A stretch of DNA of 64,000 bases from the NCBI RefSeq assembly GCF_002188635.1, contig NZ_NINX01000035.1, positions 248,001-312,000 on the forward strand, written 5' to 3'. Position 1 is the stretch's first letter; the number at the start of each line of letters is the position of its first letter. The notes beneath the pieces are model-generated. The model saw only the letters and a list, made by a program, of their open reading frames with translations, ran no database searches and was not told the DNA's origin. The position numbers and the translations under genes were made by a program. The stretch comes from Pigmentiphaga sp. NML030171. Its GTDB lineage: Bacteria > Pseudomonadota > Gammaproteobacteria > Burkholderiales > Burkholderiaceae_B. Below are positions 44,092 through 51,398 of the stretch, piece by piece.

Positions 44092-45375
44092 TCAGGATGC
44101 GGGTGCGTGCATGCCCCGCACGATGCCCACCACCGCGGCGACCAGGAAATCCAGGTCGTCCCGGCCTATGGTGAAGGCCGGCGTCAGGTAGACGATGTTG
44201 CCGAAGGGCCGTACCCAGACGCCGGCGTCGACCAGCCTGGCACGCAGGGCGTCGCGGTCGAACGGTCCGGCCAGCTCGACCGCGGCGATGGCGCCCAGCA
44301 CGCGGACGTCGCGCACCCACGGCAGGTCGCGGCAGGGAGCGAGGCCGGCTTCCAGCGCGCGGGACAGGGCCGCCACCTGTTCCAGCCGCGGTTCGCGTTC
44401 GAACAGGTCCAGCGAGGCGTTGGCGGCGGCGCAGGCCAGGGCGTTGCCCATGAAGGTGGGGCCGTGCATCAGGGCGTGGCCGGGATCGTCGGACCAGAAG
44501 CCGTCGAACACGCGTTGGCTGGCCACGGTGGCGGCAAGCGGCAGGGTGCCGCCGGTCAGGGCCTTGGACAGCGTGATGATGTCGGGCCGCGCATCGGCCT
44601 GCTCGAACGCGAACATCGTGCCGGTGCGGCCGAAGCCGGTGAAGATCTCGTCGTAGATCAGCAGCAGGCCGTGGCGGTCCGCCAGCGCGCGCAGGCGGGC
44701 CAGCACTTGCGGCGGGTGCATCAGCATGCCGCCTGCGCCCTGGACCAGCGGTTCGACCAGGATGCCGGCCAGTTCGTGGGCGTGCCGGCGCAGCAGCGCG
44801 TCCAGCTCGGCTTCCGAGGCGTCGTCGCGCGGCAGCGGGGCGATCACGTGTTGGGTCAGGAGGCCGTGGAACAGGCTGTGCATGCCGTCTTCCGGATCGC
44901 AGACCGCCATCGTGCCGAAGGTGTCGCCGTGGTAGCCGCCGCGGAAGGCCAGGAAGCGCGAGCGCTGGCGCTCACCCTGGTTGAGCCAGAACTGCACGGC
45001 CATCTTCATCGCCACCTCGACCGCCACGGAGCCCGAGTCGGTGTAGAACACGCGGTCGAAACCCGGGCCCAGCAGCGCGCACAGGCGCTGCGCCAGCCGC
45101 GCGGCGGGCTCGTGCGTCAGCCCGCCGAACATCACGTGGGGCATCGCATCGAGCTGGCCGCGCACGGCCCGGGCGATGGCGGGATGGTTGTAGCCATGGC
45201 AGGCGGTCCACCACGAGGCCACGCCATCCACCAGGCTGCGGCCGTCGGCCAGTTCGATGCGGCTGCCGTGGGTACGGACCACGGGCAGCGGCGGCGCGGC
45301 GGTCTTCATCTGGGCATAGGGCAGCCAGACGTGGCGGGCGCCGTCGGCGACCCAGGCGGATGGGGGTGTGCGCAT
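44092..45375 (-). CDS. bioA: Adenosylmethionine-8-amino-7-oxononanoate aminotransferase
   Basis: BioA converts KAPA to DAPA with S-adenosylmethionine as amino donor in biotin synthesis. The 427-residue protein has MASWWTACHGYNHP-type substrate loop (DGVASWWTACHGYNHPAIAR), FYTDSGSVAVEVAMKMAVQF, DEIFTGFGRTGTMFAFEQ, the PLP lysine in TLSKALTGGTLP and HGPTFMGNALACAAANASL. It is divergent from bioF across a 99-base spacer; I found no obvious BirA operator there. Confidence 0.95.
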   Translation of the reverse strand: MRTPPSAWVADGARHVWLPYAQMKTAAPPLPVVRTHGSRIELADGRSLVDGVASWWTACHGYNHPAIARAVRGQLDAMPHVMFGGLTHEPAARLAQRLCALLGPGFDRVFYTDSGSVAVEVAMKMAVQFWLNQGERQRSRFLAFRGGYHGDTFGTMAVCDPEDGMHSLFHGLLTQHVIAPLPRDDASEAELDALLRRHAHELAGILVEPLVQGAGGMLMHPPQVLARLRALADRHGLLLIYDEIFTGFGRTGTMFAFEQADARPDIITLSKALTGGTLPLAATVASQRVFDGFWSDDPGHALMHGPTFMGNALACAAANASLDLFEREPRLEQVAALSRALEAGLAPCRDLPWVRDVRVLGAIAAVELAGPFDRDALRARLVDAGVWVRPFGNIVYLTPAFTIGRDDLDFLVAAVVGIVRGMHAPAS

Positions 45376-45422
45376 GTTCGTCCTGCGCCGGCCGCGGCGC
45401 CAGGCCGGGCCGGTCGTTCCTC

Positions 45423-45428
45423 TACAAT
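45423..45428 (+). promoter_or_regulatory. -10-like TACAAT in the bioA/bioF spacer
   Basis: TACAAT lies 46 bases before the bioF ATG, with a plausible leader. A partial repeat, ATTCTACGG, follows. No clear -35 is visible. Confidence 0.35.
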
Positions 45429-45474
45429 GACATGCATTCTACGGTGCGGGCGTCCCCAGGCGCATCGCCGGACC

Positions 45475-46677
45475 ATGTCTATATTCGATTCCCTGTTCGC
45501 CCAAGAGCTCGACCGCGCGGTCCAGCGCCAGACGCGGCGCCGTTTGCGCACCACCGCCGCGCCGCGCGGCGGGCGCGTGACGTTCGAAGGCCGCGACGTC
45601 GTCGATTTCTCCAGCAACGATTATCTGGGCCTGGCCGGCCACCCCTTGCTGGCCGAACGCGTGGCCGAATGGACCGCGCGCCATGGCGCAGGCGCGCGCG
45701 CCTCGCGCCTGGTGTCGGGCAACCTCGACCTGCACCTGGCCGTCGAGGCCAAGCTGGCCCGTTTCAAGGGCACCGAGGCGGCGCTGCTGTTCGCCTCGGG
45801 CTGGCAGGCCAACGCCGCCGTGCTGCCGGCCTTGCTGCGCCTGCCGGGCCAGGGCGACCCGCTGGTGTTCTGCGACCGGCTGAACCATGCCAGCCTGCAC
45901 CACGGCTGCCAGGCCGCCGGCGTGCGGCAGATACGTTTCCGGCACAACGATCTCGATCACCTCGATGCACTGCTGGCCGAGCGGGCCGGCCAGCCCGGCC
46001 CGCGCCTGATCGTGACGGAAAGCGTGTTCAGCATGGATGGCGACCGTACCGACGTGGCGGCGCTGTGTCGGGTGGCCGAACGCCACGGCGCCTTCGTCTA
46101 CCTGGACGAGGCCCACGCGACCGGCGTGCTGGGGCCGCGGGGGGCCGGGCTGGCAAGCCTGGGCGACGGCAGGGTCGATCTGGCCATGGGCACCTTCAGC
46201 AAGGCCATGGGCGGTTTCGGGGCCTACGTGGCGGGATCGCGGCAATTGTGCGACTACCTCGTGAACACCTGCTCGGGGTTCATCTACACCACCGCCTTGC
46301 CGCCGCCCGTGCTGGCCGCCATCGATGCCGCGCTCGATCTGGTGCCCGGCATGGAAAGGGAAAGGCAGCGGTTGGCGGGGCTGGGCGACGGACTGCGGCG
46401 GGCGCTGGCGGACCAGGGCCTGGAGACGGGCGCTTCGTCGACGCAGATCGTGCCCGCCGTCGTGGGTGAAGCGGGCGCGGCGCTGGCCCTGAGCGACGGC
46501 CTGCGCGAGCGCGGCCTGCTGGCGGTGGCGATCCGTCCGCCCACGGTGCCGGCGGGCACGAGCCGGCTGCGGATCGCGCTCAGCGCCGCGCATGATGAAG
46601 AGGACGTGGGGCGGCTGGTCCGCGCCATCGCCGACCTGCGCACGCAAGCCGCGAGCGCGAGCGGAGGCCGGTCATGA
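45475..46677 (+). CDS. bioF: 8-amino-7-oxononanoate synthase
   Basis: BioF condenses pimeloyl-ACP (or CoA) with alanine to KAPA. The 400-residue PLP enzyme has DFSSNDYLGLAGHP, GAGARASRLVSGNLDLH, ESVFSMDGDRTDVAALC, DEAHATGVLGPRGAG and the lysine in GTFSKAMGGFGAYVAGS. It is the first gene of an operon with the BioH-like and BioC-BioD genes, whose starts overlap the preceding stops (ATGA). Confidence 0.96.
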   Translation: MSIFDSLFAQELDRAVQRQTRRRLRTTAAPRGGRVTFEGRDVVDFSSNDYLGLAGHPLLAERVAEWTARHGAGARASRLVSGNLDLHLAVEAKLARFKGTEAALLFASGWQANAAVLPALLRLPGQGDPLVFCDRLNHASLHHGCQAAGVRQIRFRHNDLDHLDALLAERAGQPGPRLIVTESVFSMDGDRTDVAALCRVAERHGAFVYLDEAHATGVLGPRGAGLASLGDGRVDLAMGTFSKAMGGFGAYVAGSRQLCDYLVNTCSGFIYTTALPPPVLAAIDAALDLVPGMERERQRLAGLGDGLRRALADQGLETGASSTQIVPAVVGEAGAALALSDGLRERGLLAVAIRPPTVPAGTSRLRIALSAAHDEEDVGRLVRAIADLRTQAASASGGRS

Positions 46678-47342
46678 CCGGCGGCGCGCGCCTGCCGCTG
46701 GTGTTCCTGCATGGCTGGGGATTCGATGCCTCGACCTGGGCGCCCATGCGCGCCCACCTGGACGGCTGGGAGGTCCATGCCGACGACGCAGGCTATTTCG
46801 GGCCAGCCGTGGCCGCCGAACGCCCGGCCGCCTACGTGGCCGTGGGGCATTCGCTGGGCGCCATGCGCGGCCTGGAAGACGAGGGCGGTGGTTGCCGCGG
46901 CTTCGTCCTGATCAACGGCTTTGCGCGTTTCGCGGCCTCCGACGATTTTCCCGCGGGAGTCGCCCCCAGGGTGCTGGACCGCATGCTGGCCCGTCTGGCG
47001 GCCGATCCCGTCGCCGTGGTGGGCGAGTTCCGCCGGCGCTGCGGTGCCGATGGCGCCGTCGATGCGGCTAAGCTGGACGAGGCCGCCCTGGCCGCCGGCC
47101 TGCGCTACCTGCGTGAAGGCGATGCGCGCGCGGCCTGGGCCGGCCGGCGCGTCCCGGCCTGCGTCCTGGCGGGCGACGCCGATGCGGTCGTCACGCCGGC
47201 GCTCACGGCCGCCTCGTTCGGGGACCGGGTCTCGTGGTGCGCCGGCGGCGGGCATTTGCTGCCCCTGACGCATCCCGAGTGGTGTGCCGGCCAGGTCCGC
47301 GCGTTCGCGAGTGAACTGGCAAGCGCCGTGGACCACGCATGA
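46674..47342 (+). CDS. BioH-like pimeloyl-ACP methyl ester esterase (alpha/beta hydrolase)
   Basis: The 222-residue alpha/beta hydrolase has LVFLHGWGFDASTWAPM, the nucleophile elbow VGHSLGAM, the acid in LAGDADAVVTP and the histidine in GGGHLLPLTHPEW. It is shorter than E. coli BioH and could be of the BioH, BioG or BioV-type esterase set. Its position between bioF and bioC strongly supports removal of the pimeloyl methyl ester. It overlaps both neighbours by four bases, with GGAGG before its ATG. Confidence 0.88.
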   Translation: MTGGARLPLVFLHGWGFDASTWAPMRAHLDGWEVHADDAGYFGPAVAAERPAAYVAVGHSLGAMRGLEDEGGGCRGFVLINGFARFAASDDFPAGVAPRVLDRMLARLAADPVAVVGEFRRRCGADGAVDAAKLDEAALAAGLRYLREGDARAAWAGRRVPACVLAGDADAVVTPALTAASFGDRVSWCAGGGHLLPLTHPEWCAGQVRAFASELASAVDHA

Positions 47343-48763
47343 CGGGGCCGGTCCATGGGCGAGCGGTGGCGCGCCGCTTCGGCGATGCGGCGGGACGCTA
47401 CGAACGGCACGCGGGCTTGCAGCGCGACGTGGCCGAAGAACTGGCCGCGCGCATCGCCCGCCTGCCGCTGCCGGAGCGCCCGCGCATCCTGGAGATAGGT
47501 TGCGGCACGGGATTCCTGGCCCAGGCCCTGGCGCGCCGGCTGGGGCCGGCATGCTGGACGCTGACGGACGTCTCGCCCGCCATGCTGGAGACCGCACGGC
47601 GGCGCCTGGCACTGCCCGGCACATGCCGTTTCGCGGTCATGGACGGCGAGCATCCCGATACGGGACTGGGCGAATTCGACCTGATCTGCTCCAGCATGGC
47701 GGTGCAATGGTTCGGCGACCTGGACGCGGGGCTGGCGCGGCTGGGCGGCCTGCTGGCCCAGGGCGGCTGGATGGCGGTGGCCACGCTGGCCGACGGTACC
47801 TTCGCCGAGTGGCGCGCGGCGCATGCGGACCATGGGATGGATGCCGCGGTCCGCGACTATCCCCGTCCGGCGGACATCGGCGCCGCGCTGCCCGGCCTGC
47901 GCCGTTTCATGCAGGCCGAAAGACGGGTGCAGCCGCATCGCGACGGCATGGCGTTCCTGCGCGGGCTCAAGGCGATAGGCGCGGATGCGCCCGCGCCGGG
48001 CCGCCGTCCGCTGCCGCCCGCGATGTTCAAGCAGATACTGCGCAGTTTCGACACACGGGGGGCAAGCGTGACCTACCATCTGGCCTACGGCACCTGGAAC
48101 AAGAGCGACGCGCCGCGCGGCGTATTCGTGACCGGCACCGACACCGGCATCGGCAAGACGCTGGTGTCGGCGGTGCTGGCGCACGCCTGGCAGGCCGACT
48201 ACTGGAAGCCTCTGCAAACCGGCGTGGCGACGGAGCCCGACGACACCGGCACGGTGGCACGGCTGGCCGATCTTCCGCCCGAGCGCATCCACGCGCCCCA
48301 CGCGGTGCTGCAGGCGCCGCTGTCGCCCTGGGCGGCCGCGCGCGAGGAAGGCGTGACCCTGGACATGGCCGGCATCGAGCTGCCCGACACGCGCGCGCCG
48401 CTGGTCGTGGAGGGCGCCGGCGGGCTGCTGGTTCCCATCGACGACCGCGCCACCATGATCGACCTGATCGTCCGCCTGGGGCTGCCGGTGGTGCTCGTGG
48501 CGCGCAGCACGCTGGGCACGCTCAATCACACGCTGCTGTCGCTGGAGGCGCTGCGCGCGCGCGGTATCCCGGTGGCGGGCGTGGTGATGAGCGGAGAGCC
48601 CTCGGCCGGCAACCGGCTCGGCATCGAGCAGTTCGGCAAGGTGCGCGTGTTGGCCGAAATCCCGCATCTGCCCAGGGTCGATGCCGACGCGGTGGTGGCC
48701 CTGGCGCGCGGCATCGAGCCGCTGGACCGGGTGCTGCGGGCGGCCGGAACCGCGCGCGCCTGA
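47339..48763 (+). CDS. bioCD: BioC-BioD fusion: malonyl-ACP O-methyltransferase / dethiobiotin synthetase
   Basis: The 474-residue protein joins two biotin enzymes. Residues about 1-250 form BioC: VARRFGDAAGRYERHAGLQR, SAM motif ILEIGCGTGFLAQAL, DLICSSMAVQWFGDL and the terminal VTYHLAYGTWNK. From about residue 256 the frame continues without a break into BioD, with P-loop VTGTDTGIGKTLVS, DYWKPLQTG, VVEGAGGLLVPID and VARSTLGTLNHTLLSLEALR. BioC starts the pathway by methylating malonyl-ACP, and BioD makes dethiobiotin. Separate bioC and bioD starts are not needed and I see no stop between them. Confidence 0.93.
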   Translation: MTGPVHGRAVARRFGDAAGRYERHAGLQRDVAEELAARIARLPLPERPRILEIGCGTGFLAQALARRLGPACWTLTDVSPAMLETARRRLALPGTCRFAVMDGEHPDTGLGEFDLICSSMAVQWFGDLDAGLARLGGLLAQGGWMAVATLADGTFAEWRAAHADHGMDAAVRDYPRPADIGAALPGLRRFMQAERRVQPHRDGMAFLRGLKAIGADAPAPGRRPLPPAMFKQILRSFDTRGASVTYHLAYGTWNKSDAPRGVFVTGTDTGIGKTLVSAVLAHAWQADYWKPLQTGVATEPDDTGTVARLADLPPERIHAPHAVLQAPLSPWAAAREEGVTLDMAGIELPDTRAPLVVEGAGGLLVPIDDRATMIDLIVRLGLPVVLVARSTLGTLNHTLLSLEALRARGIPVAGVVMSGEPSAGNRLGIEQFGKVRVLAEIPHLPRVDADAVVALARGIEPLDRVLRAAGTARA

Positions 48764-48772
48764 AACCGGCCC

Positions 48773-49687
48773 TCAGCGCCTGCCGGCGTCCTGGCCGTAC
48801 AGCATGCGCACGTGCTTGCGCATGTGCTGGAGATAGGCGCTGACCGCCTGCGGCAGGCGCCGGCGGCCCAGCACGCAGACGTCCACGCAGGTCTTGCCCA
48901 GGATGGGATGCGACAGCGGGATGCTGACCAGGTCGCCCGCATCCAGTTCATGATGGATGGACATGTGCGACAGGATGGTGATGCCGCCCTGGTTGCGCGC
49001 GTAATTCTTCATGGCGGCGATGGAGTTGGTCACCATGGCGGGTGCCACCCGCAGGCGTTCGCCCGCGCAGATGGAGTCGATCAGCCGGCGTATGCCGAAG
49101 TCCGAGGCAGGCAGCGCCGTGCGGTGGTTCATCATCTCGCGCAGCGAGATCGCCTTGCGGCGCGCCAGTTCGTGCGTGGGCGCCATCACCGCCTCCAGCG
49201 GCGCCGAAATGCGCAGCGCGCATTCGATGGCGTCGTGCGGCGTGGGGGTGAACGCCAGGCCAAGGTCGGCGTCGCCGCTGGTGACCGCGGCCAGCGTGGT
49301 CTCGGTGCCGGCCACGACGATCTCGAAGGTCACGCCGGGATAGCGCTGCTGGAACCCGGCCACGGTCTGGGTCACGAACTCGATCTGGCCTTCGGTGGAA
49401 TACAGCTTCACGTGGCCGTTGCGCAATCCCTTCAGCGCCTCGAGCTCGGCCAGCATGCGCCGCTGGCCGTGCAGCACTTCCTCGGCATAGTGCAGGCAGA
49501 CCTCGCCCGCGGGCGTCAGCACGACGCCGCGGCTGGACCGGTCCAGCAGCTTGATGCCCAGTTCGCCTTCCAGGCGCTTGATGTGCTTGCTCAGGGCCGA
49601 TGGCGCGATGTCGAGCCGCTCCGACGCTCGCCGTATGCCCTTGCATACCGCGACTTCATAGAAGCTGGCCAGGTCAGCCGGATTCAT
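48773..49687 (-). CDS. LysR-family transcriptional regulator of the 49.9-59.5 kb cluster
   Basis: The 304-residue LysR protein has the HTH DLASFYEVAVCKGIRRASER (with DIAPSALSKHIKRLEGEL) and an effector domain (about 90-295). It is divergent from RidA-Bug-Mo hydroxylase genes, separated by 250 bases that contain a palindromic LysR box and a promoter for the divergent operon. Start at ATG 49687 opens the conserved HTH. Its 3' end is 9 bases from the convergent bioCD stop. Confidence 0.93.
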   Translation of the reverse strand: MNPADLASFYEVAVCKGIRRASERLDIAPSALSKHIKRLEGELGIKLLDRSSRGVVLTPAGEVCLHYAEEVLHGQRRMLAELEALKGLRNGHVKLYSTEGQIEFVTQTVAGFQQRYPGVTFEIVVAGTETTLAAVTSGDADLGLAFTPTPHDAIECALRISAPLEAVMAPTHELARRKAISLREMMNHRTALPASDFGIRRLIDSICAGERLRVAPAMVTNSIAAMKNYARNQGGITILSHMSIHHELDAGDLVSIPLSHPILGKTCVDVCVLGRRRLPQAVSAYLQHMRKHVRMLYGQDAGRR

Positions 49688-49774
49688 GCAGGTTCCCCAT
49701 GTCGGTGCCGTGCACCGGCCTCGTGCGACCGGTGTCCAAGGATGTAGCGTCGCATGCCCTGGTCTCGTGCGGGT

Positions 49775-49791
49775 GTTCTCGTATCGAGAAC
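49775..49791. promoter_or_regulatory. LysR-type operator (T-N11-A palindrome)
   Basis: GTTCTCGTATCGAGAAC is a 7-3-7 perfect inverted repeat; its core TCTCGTATCGAGA fits the LysR T-N11-A motif. Its centre lies about 65 bases upstream of the predicted start of the RidA operon, the classical position for a LysR recognition site. Confidence 0.7.
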
Positions 49792-49812
49792 ATGGTGTGC
49801 GTGTCCCTTGTC

Positions 49813-49841
49813 TTGTTGGGGGGAAGGGATCTCCCGATAAT
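49813..49841 (+). promoter_or_regulatory. Sigma-70 promoter of the RidA-led operon
   Basis: TTGTTG (49813-49818), a 17-base spacer, and GATAAT (49836-49841) make a good -35/-10 pair. The predicted start is near 49848, leaving a leader of about 90 bases that contains a possible long-range stem (49857-49865 with 49892-49900) before the ATG at 49938. Confidence 0.65.
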
Positions 49842-49937
49842 TTTTTTGCCGCCGAGCCGCCCGGCAAGACCGGCGCCAACGTGGCGCAGCAGCCGGGCGG
49901 TTCGTCCGTTTCCCGCCAGTCATTATCGAGGCCCCTC

Positions 49938-50318
49938 ATGTCCACAAGCAAGATTTTCATGTCCGACGCCGTCGCCAAACCCAAGGCGCCGCTCTCGCAC
50001 GCGGTCGTCGCCGGAGACTTCGTCTTCGTCTCGGGCACCACGCCCTTCGACGCCAATCGCGAGCTGGCGCCGACCTTCTCCGAGCAGATGCACCAGGTGA
50101 TGAAGAACCTCAGGCAGATCCTGGGCGAATGCGACAGCTCGCTCGACAAGGTGGTCAAGGCCAACGTGATCCTGACCGACATCAGCCGCTTCAACGAGAT
50201 GAACGAGATTTATCGCGGCTATTTCCAGGAAGGCAAGTTTCCCGCCCGCACCACCATCGAGGCACCCCTGGCGATCGCCGGGATGATGCTGGAGATCGAG
50301 GTCGTGGCGACCCGCTAG
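49938..50318 (+). CDS. RidA-family deaminase-like protein
   Basis: The 126-residue protein belongs to the RidA/YjgF/UK114 family: HAVVAGDFVFVSGTTPFDA, LRQILGECDSSLDKVVKANV, NEIYRGYFQEGKFPARTTIE and LEIEVVATR, with the conserved arginine in PARTT. The family deaminates enamines and imines and includes 2-aminomuconate deaminases of aromatic amine pathways. At the head of a ring-cleavage cluster it may deaminate the ring-fission product. That assignment is inference from context. Confidence 0.9.
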   Translation: MSTSKIFMSDAVAKPKAPLSHAVVAGDFVFVSGTTPFDANRELAPTFSEQMHQVMKNLRQILGECDSSLDKVVKANVILTDISRFNEMNEIYRGYFQEGKFPARTTIEAPLAIAGMMLEIEVVATR

Positions 50319-50388
50319 GCCGGCTGGCGGCGCACGGCTCCCGCGCGCCGCCGATGCTTCTTTCCCTTTTTCGCTCAAGGTATCGAAC

Positions 50389-51396
50389 ATGAAGATGTCG
50401 TTGAGTTCGTCGCTTTTCGCGCGGCGCGCCACCGGTGCCGTGCTTGCCTGCGCCGCCGCGGTCTGTGCCGCCACTGCCACGGCGGCCGACACCTATCCCA
50501 GCCGTCCCATCAAGATCATCGTGCCTTTCGCCGCCGGCGGCGGCAGCGACGTGACTGCGCGGCTGATCGGCAGGAAGCTGCAGGAGGCCTATGGCCAGGC
50601 CGTCGTCGTCGAGAACCAGCCGGGCGCCAGCACCCAGATCGCGACCCGCAACGTGATCCGGTCGGCGCCCGACGGCTACACGCTGCTGCTGGCGACCACC
50701 TCGGTCGTCAACAACACGCACCTGTATCCCAAGCTCGACTACGACGCCATGAAAGAGCTGGTGCCGGTGGTGGGCATCGTCGACGTGCCGCCGTTCCTGG
50801 CCGTGGGGCCCGGCATCAAGGCGACCAACGTCAAGGACTTCATCGCCGAGATCAAGGCCAAGGCCGCCACCGAGAAAGGCGTGACCTTCGGCTCGGCCGG
50901 CCCCGGCAGCACGCTGCACCTGGCTTCCGAATGGCTGGTCAAGCAGCTCGGCATCAAGGCCGTGCATTCGCCCTACAAGGGCAGCGGCCCGGCATCGGTG
51001 GCGCTGGCCCAGGGCGACATCGACTTCAGCTTCGACAACATCCCGCCGCTGCGTCCCATGGTGGATGCGGGCAAGGTGCGACTGTTGATGGTGGGCGCGC
51101 GCAACCGCTTCCCGAGCACGCCGGCGCTGCCGACCCTGAAGGAATCGGGACTGCCCGACGAGGAACTGTCGAGCTGGTTCATCCTGATGGCCCCGGCGCA
51201 GACCCCGCCCGCCGTGGTGGCGTCCATCAACAGCGAAGTGAACAAGATCCTGAAGAAGCCGGACGTGCGCAGTTCGCTGATCGACCTGGGGCTTGCGCCC
51301 ATGGACACCTCGGTGGACGATCTGAAGAAGCGCATGCGCAATGACTTCAACATGTGGGGCGGCATCATCAAGGATGCCAAGGTGACGCTGGAGTGA
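50389..51396 (+). CDS. Bug (TctC-type) periplasmic solute-binding protein
   Basis: The 335-residue receptor has a signal peptide (hydrophobic residues about 15-33, cleavage near TATAA) and Bug motifs: IKIIVPFAAGGGSDVTAR, VENQPGASTQIATRNV, SAPDGYTLL, YKGSGPASVALAQGDIDF. It probably captures the substrate of the downstream catabolic genes. TctA/TctB membrane genes are not in the cluster, so the permease must lie elsewhere or the protein acts in signalling. Confidence 0.93.
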   Translation: MKMSLSSSLFARRATGAVLACAAAVCAATATAADTYPSRPIKIIVPFAAGGGSDVTARLIGRKLQEAYGQAVVVENQPGASTQIATRNVIRSAPDGYTLLLATTSVVNNTHLYPKLDYDAMKELVPVVGIVDVPPFLAVGPGIKATNVKDFIAEIKAKAATEKGVTFGSAGPGSTLHLASEWLVKQLGIKAVHSPYKGSGPASVALAQGDIDFSFDNIPPLRPMVDAGKVRLLMVGARNRFPSTPALPTLKESGLPDEELSSWFILMAPAQTPPAVVASINSEVNKILKKPDVRSSLIDLGLAPMDTSVDDLKKRMRNDFNMWGGIIKDAKVTLE

Positions 51397-51398
51397 GC

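Noticed and set aside
44092-44092. TGATCA palindrome at the ALDH/bioA stop codons as a regulatory site
   Set aside because: It results from two convergent TGA stops meeting and needs no further explanation.
45376-45474. BirA-type biotin operator between bioA and bioF
   Set aside because: I looked for the inverted TTGTAAACC-like repeat and saw none; only a -10-like TACAAT and a partial ATTCTACGG repeat.
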